Part shown: piece by piece, positions 1 through 10,043 of the stretch | Layout: every line of letters begins with the position of its first letter | Numbering within the stretch: position 1 is the first letter of the stretch | Origin: Bombyx mori | Lineage: Eukaryota; Arthropoda; Insecta; Lepidoptera; Bombycidae | Length of the DNA stretch: 64,000 nt | Assembly (NCBI RefSeq): GCF_030269925.1 | Contig: NC_085133.1 | Span: 7,336,001 to 7,400,000 of the forward strand | Direction of reading: 5' to 3' | The notes under the pieces: model-generated | Databases searched by the model: none | What the model was told of the DNA's origin: nothing | What the model saw: the letters and a program-made list of their open reading frames with translations, nothing else | Position numbers and translations under genes: made by a program

Positions 1-75
1 TTTTTAGAATCTTTCATATTATAGCCGCCATGATAATTTTGAAAAAAAAATTATTATTTTTTCGTTTCGTTTCAT

Positions 76-549
76 TTCGTTTCATCGAGTTTGAAATCAC
101 AACGATTCTAAAGAAGTTTCACTTCGATATATACTTTTTACTCACAAAGGTTTCATTTTTACCCCCCAAAATTTCATTTTAACCCATTTGGGGTAATTTA
201 CCCCGGTTCCCCGACCGCTGAGCTAAGGTTACGCTGAAATAGCCTCTCAAGGCTATCAGCTAAATTAGGAAAAAAAAAAAAAGTGATTTTATAGTATTCT
301 GGACGTACGTGTTGGAATAGGAGCCGTCGCAACCAACTGCGGCAATATCGAATTTGTAGTTTCGTCGTTTCTCGCAGTTCAGCGGGTATCGGACACGGAG
401 GCGGGCTTCGTTTTCGTCTATCACCATTATCTAGAACGAATAAAATAAAAATAGTACCAAAAATAAAAACTAATTTTATTTATTTACTTAAATTTTTGGA
501 AGTGAAAACTGCTTTAGAATCGTTGTGATTTCAAATCGGATGCAACGGA
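76..549. repeat. foldback element with ~48-bp inverted arms
   Basis: Positions 76-125 and 499-548 are near-perfect reverse complements; both arms carry the core AGAATCGTTGTGATTTCAAA. The enclosed ~370 bp is AT-rich and contains a short LINE tail (228-286). This is the shape of a non-autonomous DNA transposon with long terminal inverted repeats. No transposase is present and I found no clear target duplication, so the superfamily is unknown. A related one-arm sequence occurs near 40830-40855. Confidence 0.5.
228..286 (+). mobile_element. extreme 3' tail of Jockey-like LINE (family A)
   Basis: This short segment ends in the hairpin ATAGCC-TCTCAA-GGCTAT followed by AGGAAAAAA. The same 3' terminus, in reverse, closes the RT-bearing LINE at 61818-63727 and the copy at 44595-44894. 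Only about 50 bp of the 3' end was copied, an extreme 5' truncation. Confidence 0.65.
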
Positions 550-799
550 AAAAACGACAGGTAAGAGACACAAATACAAAAATGTGTAGGATGAAGCCAG
601 CAAAGAATGAGACAGAAATATACATACTATTTAATACAGCGCCATCTGTTAGATTTTTTAATACTAACGTGTGTATGAAAGCTCTTGTAGTGAATTTTAA
701 TTTAGGATTATACGTGAAATTAAAATATCAATTCACAGAGGGCGCTACCTTACAATTATTTACTAATGACAAAATTTTACATATACTTAAGACGTTTAG

Positions 800-1170
800 G
801 ATAATTGTATTTTAATTTTGGAAGGTTTCACTTCTACCACGTGTGAATTGCACACATGTAATTTTTTTTATTTTTTATTGTCCTTATATCGGGGTTTGAA
901 AGGACGTTTGGTTAAAGCGATATTCCGCTTAATACGTGACATTTATCTTTGTTATAAAATGTGCGTTTTATTTAGTACTAGCACCAACAATTCGATGTTT
1001 TTAATTGAACTTCAATTAAGTTTACTCCATTCAAAAAGGAATGAACATGGAAAAGTTTTTTTTTGTTATGATACTTTTCCCAAATTTTCGTCTTTAATTG
1101 GCTCTCGTGTAAAGTTGCAAAAGTGCCGCTTAAACCAAATGACATTTCACCCCTCGATATGATTTCATAG
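800..1170 (-). repeat. unclassified dispersed repeat X, copy 1
   Basis: On the minus strand this shares long blocks with 41450-41720 and 57950-58197 plus 58698-58770. Shared blocks include TTTGGTTTAAGCG, the GAATTGTTG...TACTAA block and ATAACAAAGATAAATGTC. The order of blocks is conserved, so the three are copies of one element. No coding capacity or clear terminal repeats are seen. The translations through it on the plus strand look like chance. Confidence 0.5.
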
Positions 1171-4087
1171 TTTACGAATACATTTTAGTTTGGAAGCAGT
1201 TTTAATTATGTTTAAGACTCGCAGTGACAGTATAAAAAAACTTAAAATCAGTTTAGAAATATTGAAAGCTTTATATAGAAGTCTTTCACTGTTTTTCTAG
1301 TAAACTATGACCTGAAAACTAAAGTATAAATGGATTTAAAGTAGTAGGTACAGGTATGATTTTTTGTAAGTTCCATGTTTTCCATTTTGTTGAATCAATG
1401 CAATGAATGTATAATACCATCAGTGACATGACTACTACAAATGCTATCTTTAACTACGTTTAAAACATCTATCATAAACAATTCAGGTAAGATAATTATA
1501 CAATAACAAAACCTCGAAATGGCCCGAGTATTATTGAATATTAAATGTAGCGAAACAACAAAATGTTTTACGGAGCGATCCCGGTAAAATTGATATCAAC
1601 GCTATTACTTTGGGATATTTTCGGGTCATTTCGAACTAATGAAATTTCATTTAAGCGGAAATTAAGTTGCCAGGTTATTAATCGGACCACGTTTTCACTT
1701 TGTGGTACATACCTTTGTTATGTTTATTTTTTAGATTTGTTTTTAAGCTATTGCATAGATTTTATCGCGGGCCTTGAGCGCGGCTTGAGAGTGGAATCGT
1801 GAAATTCCGTAACGAAAAAAACCTTCCGCCACTCACTACGCCTACTATGTAGCTCGCGTTCAACACATTCACACGTTGCGCTTGTGTAGTGTTTAAAGTA
1901 AGAAGTCTAAACACCAATTTATGTACTATCAAAATATGTGATATAATTTCGTGGGTAACACAACAATAGGGCGATTCAGCTTTTGCGTCAAGCGCCATCT
2001 ATCGGCGACAAACGGAATTGTAAAGTGGAAAATTATATTTTATTTTTGTTATATTAAATTATTATTGTCGATTTATAATTGCATAAGTTGATAATAAATG
2101 CTATGCAATAGCTTTACCGCGGCAGTCTGTTGTAATTCTGATTTTCCGCTCCAAATAATAGAGATAAGCTCTTACGTTAATTAGCTCTACAGACAACTAA
2201 CCCCCCATCGAACGTAATGCAAAATCCAGAGAGCGACAAGGTCTCCCTGTACACACAAAGTTCCCAATATCCTTTTCATTACGGTAAATGTGTGTGAATA
2301 TTCAAAAGGAAATGGCTGGTATTTGCGTACCCCCTCGTCTAAAGATGGGAGTAACACAGTACGCGAGGACTTGTAGAAGCCAATTTGGCACCTTCAAAGT
2401 GACTCCGATAATGGGAGCGGTTTTAAACTCGGAAAGTTGTTGGGATATATGAGCTACCATACTCGTTTGAGAGCAGGGGTCACTTAATTTCCTAAATAAT
2501 TGCCTAAGTATTAACTCCCTACTTCCAATCTTAGTACTGGCAGTACTGGTGGACATGTTACGTTTCCTAATAATAGCCCTTGTATCGATGTCATTAAAAT
2601 TCACAATCGCATACAATGTTATTAGATCGAAAGCAGCGGTATTCACGTCCTATCTACTCCCGGAAACCGCCTAACATCAGAATGCCGTCAGGAAACGGCG
2701 TCAGCTCGCCTGACCTTGGCTAATAAAATAGATTAGCATTGATCATCTAAATCGATGCCAAGACAACCTACAGTACGACATCTGACCCCACAATCCGTAA
2801 CAAAACGCTTCAATTTTGTATCACAATAAATCACAAACCGCTTCGCTCCGTTAAAATGTTTTCTATGTCATCATTTACTTGTCTTTGTCATCCGGGAGAG
2901 TAGCTTGATCGATCGTAAAGTAAAAGTAGAACAAACAAACGTTCCTTCGGCCGTGTTTGAACGGAATAATCCTCTTGAAAACAGACTGATACAGTTTCAT
3001 ACATTCCCGCGAGCTATATACGAAAGACGATTATATCAATTATTAGCTGATGTAATATTAAAATCGTCACTGACATTTCTGAAAATTCTGGCAGTTTGGG
3101 AAGGGTTTTCAAGAGATTTAGCAAACTAAGAAGGTATATAATTGCTGATAATTAAAGTGCGTTCATGTAGTTTATTCCTTTCAATTTTTCAATATCTTAA
3201 TATTACTATTGAATCAAGGATATTATAATTTAACTAATTGAGCTCTGCCCGTTTTGCTGGCCGAATTTTGATGTGACTCAGATCTGACCAAACCAAAACC
3301 AAACCTAACTTAGCAAACACAGTATTATTCATTCGACCAATCAGAGATTTCCTGAAAAATTTCCCGTAGTCTAGGTAACAAACATACATACATACACGCA
3401 TCAACTTTTGTAATTACAGAAGATAGAAGATATACCATGCCAAGAATATATTTAACTAACCTTCAATTAAAATAAAATAAAAATACATTTAGAACTTGTG
3501 TACGAGAAACTGCACAGCGAAGAAAATAATTAAAGCCAATACATAGTTGAATCAGTTCAAAGTCGTTGGAAATGCAGAAACTAGACGAGTTTCTGAGAAA
3601 TAAAATAAGATACAGAACTGCAGTTTCGAGTTATTGGCTTTTGGAAGCTTTTCCTCGCTGCGAGATATCGGAATGGCGTATTGAAACTTTTCGGAAGATC
3701 GGGACGTACTCGGTAAATGCATTTTTGGTGAGAAACTCCTCAAATAAGAAAGTAAAAATTTGCGTAGGAAAGAAAGTCTTAAGAATCTTCACCACGACAG
3801 CAATTTGATAGCCTTTGTAACTTATTATATAAAGATATTTACAGTATGAATTCAATGGACCAAGACAACAGTGACATTAGTTGATAAAATCCCACCAACA
3901 AAACACACAAAGCCTTTTAAAAGTTACGGCGTATGCAAAAGTTTGCATGAACTAAACAAAGAAGAAGAAGAGTATTTGTGCAATCAATGTATGAATCAGA
4001 AACAACAACTTTTCAAGATATTCTGTCTATTGATTCAATTTCATTACGTCAAATACGTTGCTATGTTTCTAAGTTAGCTATGGTTCT
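1171..4087. other. AT-rich DNA, no supported gene
   Basis: No exon with matching splice sites, RNA gene or recognisable transposon is seen. Several open frames of 60-114 codons (for example 2302-2646 minus, 3566-3808 plus) occur on both strands with no recognisable domain, so I treat them as chance. This may be intron of the gene whose exon lies at 10825-10985. Confidence 0.5.
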
Positions 4088-4100
4088 TAATGTATCGTCT
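4088..4100. repeat. target-site duplication, left copy
   Basis: TAATGTATCGTCT, 13 bp, directly followed by the poly(T) that is the poly(A) tail of the minus-strand LINE. It is repeated exactly at 10420-10432. The pair fixes both ends of the element. Confidence 0.92.
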
Positions 4101-4435
4101 TTTTTTTTTTTTTTTTTTTTTTTCGGGGGGAAATCCTCATGGACTACCTTCGCCTAGGGAAAAGCGAAGGGGCGTGCCGGACTCCTACCGGCTAAAACCA
4201 CCCCGGTGTCCACCCACACGTGCGCGCAGGGCCGCGGGAATCCAAAATTCTTCCGCAGCCCCACACCAGTGCTGGCCCGGTCTATCCAGGCCTCGTCTCC
4301 TGCACGGAGTAGTGAGGCGTTCAGCTACTCCGTGCATCGCCTCAGAGGCACGCGCCGACACCCGCATGCGCCTCCGTCTCAGGTCCATCGAATAGGGGGC
4401 GAGGGCTTTCCCAAGTCCCTCGCCCCTGGACCCAT
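4101..4435 (-). other. 3' UTR and poly(A) tail of R1-clade LINE
   Basis: Between the ORF2 stop and the target duplication lie about 312 bp of GC-rich sequence and a 23-nt A tail (T run at 4101-4123). In this clade the 3' UTR is recognised by the ORF2 protein to begin target-primed reverse transcription. No AATAAA is obvious directly before the tail, so the A tail could be element-encoded or added at integration. Confidence 0.75.
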
Positions 4436-7400
4436 TCATGGGGGGCGGAAAAGGGCATTGTCCGCCCTTGTTCTGCGCCCGGTGCGCCTTCTGCGGCCGG
4501 GAAAGGGAGTCGAGATCTCCCTCTCCCGTTCTGCAGTTTCCTTCTGCGACATCACGTCCTCGCAGAAGGACACCACCGCGTCCCACGACTCTGCGCTGCC
4601 GACCATCCTCCGCACTACGGCCGGCAGCGACAGATCGCTTCCTACTTCATTTGTGAGGACACGGCGCTGCTCCTCCCAAGCTACACACTCGGCGAGCGTG
4701 TGTTGCGCCGTGTCCTCCCCGCAGTGGACGCAGTGGTGGCACCGAGCGTCCGGCTCCCTGTCTATGCGGCACAGGTACTTGCCGAAGCAACCGTGCCCCG
4801 ACAGCACCTGTGTCACCCTAAACGACAGGGATCCGTGCCTTCTCCCGAGCCAGTCGTCGAGTACTGGCCGGATCGCCTCGACGGTTGCGAGGCCGGCGGT
4901 AGGGCGCAGAAGCCTTTGCCGCCATTCCTCCACCAAGGCCAGACGGAGCTCCTCTCGGCGCAGCGCGATCTGCCGCTGCACCAGCCTCGAGCCCCGTGCC
5001 CGCTCTTCCTCGCGCCATCGATATAATGACGCGAGTACTTTCGCCTCTAGGTCCCAGGGCGGGGATCCGGCCAGGACGCAAGCCGCCTCGTAGGAAATCG
5101 TGCGGTACCCGCGGATGACTCTGACGGCCATCACCCTCTGCGGCTTACGCAGAATGGCGAGTGTGCTGGCCGTCATGTCCATCGCCCACACAGGGGCCCC
5201 ATACAGGGCCATGGACCGCACGATTCCCACGTACAACCGCCTACAGGCGGCGCTCGGGCCCCCCAAATTGGGAAGCAACGTTGAAAGCGCGCCCGCTGCA
5301 CCCATCAGCTTGGGCACCAGCCGCCGGAAGTGGGGCCCGAATTCCCATCGGCTGTCGAGCACCAATCCCAGATACTTCATGGTGGACTCGACAGCTATCC
5401 GGGTCCCACTTACCACGATGTGTGATCCCGGCGCCGGCGCACGTCGGGGGCCATGAAACACCATAGCCTCCGACTTGTTTAGGGCCACCTCCAGGCCCAG
5501 GCGCCGGATGCGGTTCACCACCAGTGACACCGCAGCCGCGGCTATCAACGTCGCTTCCCTGTGCGAGCTCCCCCGGGCAGTGACAAGCGTGTCGTCCGCA
5601 TAACACGTCAAGTTGGCGCCCGACGGGAGCTCGCCTCTCAGCACCCAGTCGTAGCCGATGTTCCACAGGAGCGGTCCCAAGACCGATCCCTGTGGAACAC
5701 CGCACGACATGAGGTGCCGACCGGCACCGTCACGTCCCCGATAAGTGACGCATCTACCCTCCAGATAAGCCCCTACCGTGCGGCGGAGGTAGGGAGGCAC
5801 GCGATGGTATTTCAGAGCCTCCCGAATACAACTCCAGGGTAGGGTGTTGAAAGCGTTGGAGATGTCTAAAGACACCGCCAGTACCACCCCACCCCGGGAC
5901 ACCGTCTCCTCCGCCAGGGCCCTCACGCGCATGATGGCGTCTATGGTGGAGCGCCCCCGACGAAAACCAAATTGGTTGTCATCCAGGTCCGGCCCCTCCC
6001 TGCACAAGTGGCTGACGAGGCGATCTGCGATAATGCGCTCAAAAAGTTTGCCCGCCTCATCGAGCAGCACTATGGGCCGATACGCGGACGGCGAGTCCGC
6101 GGGGCGCCCCTCCTTCCTGAGCAGGACCAGCTTCCCCTCCTTCCATACACTAGGAAACTGACCCTGCTCGAGACATGCCGTAAAGAGCCCCCTCAGCTGG
6201 GGCTCTAGCTCCTTCAGAGCCAGGACGAGTGCTCGACCAGGAACTCCGTCGGGTCCCGGGGCCGTGTTCTTAGACCGGAGTCGCGACACGGCCGCTCTCA
6301 TTTCTGCTTGCGTCACCTCGGGGACATCGGTGCTTTCCTCTTCTCGAGAGTCTGTGGCTGAGGGTGAAGCCATCGCCGGGGAAACGTATTCCGCTCGCTC
6401 AGGGAAGAGGGCCGATACAACCGCTTCTAGCAACTGGGGTTGCATGCTTTGCGCCAGTGGAGGCGCCCAGGCACGCAACTTGCCCCGTACCCAACGGTAG
6501 GGGCGCCCCCACGGATCCCGATCTAGGGACCCCAGCAGCTCCTCCCTGGCACGCGACTTAGAGTCGCCGATGGCCAGCCACAGAGTCTCCTTAGACGCGC
6601 GGTACGCCTCATACAGCGCGTCTTCCTCGACGGAATCCCGTCGACGTCGTCTCCGGTATCGCGTGTACCGGCGGCGAGCCGCGACGCACTCAACGCGCAG
6701 CCGCGCGATCTCGTCGGTCCACCAGTACACCTGGCGCCTTGCGGACTGTTGGTGGACACGGGGCATGGACGCGTCGCAGATCTGCGTCATCGCCCCTCGA
6801 AACCACAGCGCCACCGCTTCGACGTCGACGGGACTGTTCATTGTCGACTCCCAAATCCAGGACTGGACTAAGGCAGCTTCCTCGAGTAGCTCCTCGTCGA
6901 TGCGCTTAAGTGCCCAGCGTGGGCCGTCGTTAATCGGGGCGGTTGGCTGGCGGCCGCTCGCGGTCTGGGCAGAGACGTCGAACCGGATATACCGATGGTC
7001 CGACAGCGTCTCCACCTCCACGGCGACACGCCAGTCGCGGACTCGGCTGGCGACAGAGGGGCTAGCAAACGAGACGTCCACTATCGAGCCGCCCCGCTGC
7101 CGCACGCACGTGTATTCCGAACCCCGATTCAGGACGACCAGACCAGTTGTCACCGCCCACTCTTCTAGCACCTCGCCCCGATGGTCAGTGACCGGAGATC
7201 CCCACGCCGATGATTTGGCGTTGAGATCCCCGAGCACCAGAACGGGACGAGGGTGATAGCGGCCTACGACGGCGCCCAACTCGACGAGGAACCCCTCAAA
7301 GTCGGCGAGACTCTTGTTGGGAGAAAAATACGCCCCTACAATGCCGATACCGTCCGAGACCGCAGCAACCCAGCCGCGGCCCCGAGACGGGTTGATCAGA

Positions 7401-7582
7401 GTCTGGCCGATAATGGCCACCAAGCCGTCAATGCTCCCCAGCCAGTTGTCACGGGCGGGGACAAAGTACGGTTCGGCGACCGCAGCCACGTGGATCGACC
7501 ACTCTGCCATGCTCTGGAGTAAAATATCCTGAGCTCTGGCACAGTGATTGATATTGCCCTGGAGGAAATGGAATTGTGCCAT
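4436..7582 (-). CDS. ORF2: APE endonuclease / reverse transcriptase
   Basis: About 1,048 residues if translation starts at the UAAUG methionine (7582); an in-frame AUG three codons upstream at 7591 gives 1,051. N-terminal apurinic-like endonuclease: GNINH near residue 12, AEPY near 39, GDLNAKS near 121 and the terminal SDH near 197. Reverse transcriptase, about residues 430-780: SLDISNAF (motif A) near 574, GVPQGSVLGP near 631, YADD near 664. A C-terminal CCHC knuckle (CVHC...H...C) sits near residue 955. The protein would nick the target, prime on the nick and copy element RNA. All catalytic motifs appear intact and there is no internal stop. Length and layout match R1-clade ORF2 proteins. 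Its translation is probably coupled to ORF1. Confidence 0.94.
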   Translation of the reverse strand: MAQFHFLQGNINHCARAQDILLQSMAEWSIHVAAVAEPYFVPARDNWLGSIDGLVAIIGQTLINPSRGRGWVAAVSDGIGIVGAYFSPNKSLADFEGFLVELGAVVGRYHPRPVLVLGDLNAKSSAWGSPVTDHRGEVLEEWAVTTGLVVLNRGSEYTCVRQRGGSIVDVSFASPSVASRVRDWRVAVEVETLSDHRYIRFDVSAQTASGRQPTAPINDGPRWALKRIDEELLEEAALVQSWIWESTMNSPVDVEAVALWFRGAMTQICDASMPRVHQQSARRQVYWWTDEIARLRVECVAARRRYTRYRRRRRRDSVEEDALYEAYRASKETLWLAIGDSKSRAREELLGSLDRDPWGRPYRWVRGKLRAWAPPLAQSMQPQLLEAVVSALFPERAEYVSPAMASPSATDSREEESTDVPEVTQAEMRAAVSRLRSKNTAPGPDGVPGRALVLALKELEPQLRGLFTACLEQGQFPSVWKEGKLVLLRKEGRPADSPSAYRPIVLLDEAGKLFERIIADRLVSHLCREGPDLDDNQFGFRRGRSTIDAIMRVRALAEETVSRGGVVLAVSLDISNAFNTLPWSCIREALKYHRVPPYLRRTVGAYLEGRCVTYRGRDGAGRHLMSCGVPQGSVLGPLLWNIGYDWVLRGELPSGANLTCYADDTLVTARGSSHREATLIAAAAVSLVVNRIRRLGLEVALNKSEAMVFHGPRRAPAPGSHIVVSGTRIAVESTMKYLGLVLDSRWEFGPHFRRLVPKLMGAAGALSTLLPNLGGPSAACRRLYVGIVRSMALYGAPVWAMDMTASTLAILRKPQRVMAVRVIRGYRTISYEAACVLAGSPPWDLEAKVLASLYRWREEERARGSRLVQRQIALRREELRLALVEEWRQRLLRPTAGLATVEAIRPVLDDWLGRRHGSLSFRVTQVLSGHGCFGKYLCRIDREPDARCHHCVHCGEDTAQHTLAECVAWEEQRRVLTNEVGSDLSLPAVVRRMVGSAESWDAVVSFCEDVMSQKETAEREREISTPFPGRRRRTGRRTRADNALFRPP

Positions 7583-7584
7583 TA
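7580..7584 (-). promoter_or_regulatory. UAAUG stop-start translational coupling site
   Basis: On the minus strand the ORF1 stop UAA (7584-7582) shares its last A with an AUG (7582-7580) in the ORF2 frame, giving UAAUG. This arrangement is known in the silkworm R1-clade element SART1, where ORF2 is made by termination-reinitiation. An earlier in-frame AUG at 7591 overlaps ORF1 by 10 nt. Seen: the exact overlap. Inferred: that the second AUG is the main start. Confidence 0.7.
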
Positions 7585-9756
7585 TTGACATTCCATTCCC
7601 TCGGCAACGGTCCTGGGCCGGGAGTCGGCTACGGAGCTACTAGCCTGCGGGGGTGGCGAGGTTTCCCCGGCAGGTTTTGAGTTCCTCTTCTTCTTCTTGG
7701 CCTTGCTGGCTGGTGCGCCACAGGCTCCTCCACCCAGCCTGTGTCCCGCTGGCTTCCCTGCAGCTGAACACAAGCTGCAGTTGAGCGCCGCGGAACACTG
7801 AGCCGCCTTGTGGCCGGGCTGACCGCAGCGATAACAAAGGTCACTGCGGTCAACTTCAGCGGTGCACTTTGCCCGGACGTGCCCCTTATCCAGGCACCGG
7901 AAACACCGCAAAGCCCGGGGCTGTAGAAGTTTCACCCTCGCTGCAACCCAGCCAACCAGCAATCTGCCGCTTAAGGCGATCTTTTTCGCCGACGCTACAG
8001 GGCACCGAACCCAGACCACGCCGAGTCCGGTGGCATCGGTGCGTATATCGCCGGCCCGCACCTTGTCCGATGGACACTCTCCACTTCGGGCAACGGCCGC
8101 TACCACCTCCTCAGAGGTCACGGAGTCATCCAGTCCAGCAATCCGCACCTCTGCGGTTTTCATTGGCCTGGAGACCCGGACGTCCTCGGGGCTGAGGACC
8201 TCCCTCATCTTGGCGGCCAGAGCGTCCGCCTTTTCGGCACTGCCACTCGTAGTACCAGCCACCTCGAACAACCGTGCACCCGTGGCAGCCTGCCTGTGGG
8301 TGACGGCCTGAAGACCAAGATCTGATAATTTGATCTTGGCCTTTGCTTCGGCGATGACCGACTGGTACGTTACGCCGCGCTCCGCAGCTCCGGGCTGTAG
8401 CGTGAGCGTCACAGCTTCGGAACGCGGAGCACGTATCTCCGGTCCTTTGCGACCGCCTTTGGCAGCCCGCCGCGCAGGCTGCGCAACCGCCTTTGCGGTT
8501 TGGCCGGGCGCATGCGTTGCTGCTGAGGCCGCCTTGGCGACCCTGCGTGCCTTCTTGCGGCCCACGACTGTAACCCAGGTCTCACCCTTAGACCCAGCAG
8601 TCGTGGGCTGATCGCTCGATGGGGCTCCCTCGACGGGCTTTTTGACACCCTCCGCGGGCTTCCCCTCCCTAGGCTTAGGTCTCGGCGGCTCCTCAGCCCT
8701 CCGCCGTGTATCGGCCGCTAGTGGCGGACGGAGGATTTCCGCAGGGAGGCGCCGAGAAATTGCCTCCATACGAGCATTGACCATGCTCCCGCACTGGAGC
8801 ATACAGAGCCGGACAATGCGCTCGACCTCGTCGTCGGTATGAGTGCTTGTCGGTCTCGGTGCGGGAGCCGGGGTCACTACCGATGCGGCATCAGTGGACG
8901 TACGCCGCTGCTGCTGCTCGCTCAACGCAGTGACTCGTCGCCGGAGGTCCTCCATATCATTTCGGAGACGGCTGTTTTCCTCCTGCAACTTCGCAACCTC
9001 GTCAGAGGCCGTCCTGTTGAGGAGGATGCCAATCGCCTCCTTAATGTCCGCGGCAGCTTCTTTCAGACCGCGGGTAAACGTGCCCTTCAGGCTGCCGGAT
9101 TTGGTGGCAACCTTCAGGACTAAGTCCACCCCGTCCAAGGCAAGCTGACTTAGGGCCACCGCAGATGGTTCCCCCCCTTCCGCCGCTAGAGTAGCGCGTC
9201 GCTCGCGTGCGCGTCGGGCCATTTCCGACACTTCGTCGGCCGCGACAGCTTTGCGCTGCTCTCTTCGGGCGGCGTTGATCTCCGCCTTTGAGCTCCCTAG
9301 CGAGGCACAGCTCTCGCCACCAGGGTCCTCGGTAGTGACCCCCATGTCACTATCTGCTTTGCTGGCAGCCGGAGTATTGGAGCACACGAACCTACCCTGT
9401 GCGTTCCTCCGCGGCCGTGAAGCACTCACTCCTCTCGAAGCCTGCCGACCTCTCCTCGTGGTCGGTAATTTCTTGGGGGGCAGCAAGCCTTCCTCATCTG
9501 AGGACAGATCCACCGACCCATCTCCCACTGGAGCATTGTCGCGTGAGCGTTTTCTAACGGAAGACGACCCACGCGGTCCTCCGTCAATATTTTCAAAATA
9601 ACTGCTTCCAGTAATATTATCAGCAACAGGGGCCTGGTCGCCTACTCCTGCGCGTCCATCGGTAACCAATTTATCACTCGCAGGCCCGGGTACCTGCGAG
9701 CGCCGGGCGTCAGCCGGGTCGCATGACAAATCTCTCTCATAGTTAGCCATTTTCAT
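7582..9756 (-). CDS. ORF1: gag-like nucleic-acid-binding protein with CCHC knuckles
   Basis: 724 residues from the first in-frame AUG at 9756; a second AUG two codons on (9750) has a better context (A at -3, G at +4). The frame stays open upstream to 9780 but only from a GUG. The N-terminal half is charged and low-complexity. A leucine/glutamate-rich stretch near residues 255-290 could be a coiled coil. The C-terminus has three zinc knuckles: CFRC-x4-H-x4-C, CYRC-x4-H-x4-C and a stretched third, CSLC...H...C, followed by a basic tail with KAKKKKR. This is the standard R1-clade ORF1, which binds element RNA and forms the RNP. It is uninterrupted and ends inside the first four codons of ORF2. 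Confidence 0.9.
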   Translation of the reverse strand: MKMANYERDLSCDPADARRSQVPGPASDKLVTDGRAGVGDQAPVADNITGSSYFENIDGGPRGSSSVRKRSRDNAPVGDGSVDLSSDEEGLLPPKKLPTTRRGRQASRGVSASRPRRNAQGRFVCSNTPAASKADSDMGVTTEDPGGESCASLGSSKAEINAARREQRKAVAADEVSEMARRARERRATLAAEGGEPSAVALSQLALDGVDLVLKVATKSGSLKGTFTRGLKEAAADIKEAIGILLNRTASDEVAKLQEENSRLRNDMEDLRRRVTALSEQQQRRTSTDAASVVTPAPAPRPTSTHTDDEVERIVRLCMLQCGSMVNARMEAISRRLPAEILRPPLAADTRRRAEEPPRPKPREGKPAEGVKKPVEGAPSSDQPTTAGSKGETWVTVVGRKKARRVAKAASAATHAPGQTAKAVAQPARRAAKGGRKGPEIRAPRSEAVTLTLQPGAAERGVTYQSVIAEAKAKIKLSDLGLQAVTHRQAATGARLFEVAGTTSGSAEKADALAAKMREVLSPEDVRVSRPMKTAEVRIAGLDDSVTSEEVVAAVARSGECPSDKVRAGDIRTDATGLGVVWVRCPVASAKKIALSGRLLVGWVAARVKLLQPRALRCFRCLDKGHVRAKCTAEVDRSDLCYRCGQPGHKAAQCSAALNCSLCSAAGKPAGHRLGGGACGAPASKAKKKKRNSKPAGETSPPPQASSSVADSRPRTVAEGMECQ

Positions 9757-9782
9757 ATTAAAGAAGTGGGTGGTACGCACAT
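9753..9782 (-). promoter_or_regulatory. nine-codon upstream ORF overlapping the ORF1 start (AUGA)
   Basis: An AUG at 9782 opens nine codons that end in UGA at 9755-9753. That stop overlaps the ORF1 AUG at 9756-9754 as AUGA. It mirrors the stop-start join between ORF1 and ORF2 and suggests ORF1 may also be reached by reinitiation. It could equally be incidental, with the AUG at 9750 used instead. Confidence 0.45.
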
Positions 9783-9892
9783 AACTTCCCCAAGGCGATG
9801 TGGCCGCTCTTTTTGGGAGGGTGTTTGATCCTCCCGAGGCCCGCAGATGCCTCCGGTGCAGGATATACCGCCCGCTGGTCGGTATCTACAAG

Positions 9893-9895
<3 letters not shown>

Positions 9896-9974
<79 letters not shown>

Positions 9975-9989
9975 TATATATATATATAT
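9896..9989 (-). repeat. internal A(~75) run next to (TA)n in the LINE 5' UTR
   Basis: A T run on the plus strand (9896-9971) abuts (TA)n to about 9989. Read in the element's sense it is (TA)n then about 75 A, roughly 140 nt upstream of ORF1. Such a tract is odd inside a 5' UTR and looks like the tail of a separate RNA. The exact length may be unreliable in assembly. Confidence 0.85.
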
Positions 9990-10043
9990 GAACTAGCTAA
10001 ACTAAACGAAACTAAACTAACTTAAACTAGCCACCACCCGGCA

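Noticed and set aside
2302..2646. 114-codon minus-strand frame as a further exon of the calsyntenin-like gene
   Set aside because: Peptide lacks the cadherin patterns expected next and no acceptor/donor pair fits the phase-0 join.
4206..9123. Many long plus-strand frames opposite the LINE ORFs (up to 295 codons)
   Set aside because: They are shadows of GC-rich minus-strand coding sequence, with no domains of their own.
9896..9989. Poly(T) run as the 3' tail of a separate minus-strand element starting at 9990
   Set aside because: The 13-bp duplications lie outside the whole unit and none is seen at the tract, so it inserted as one piece. The chimera idea is kept only as a finding.
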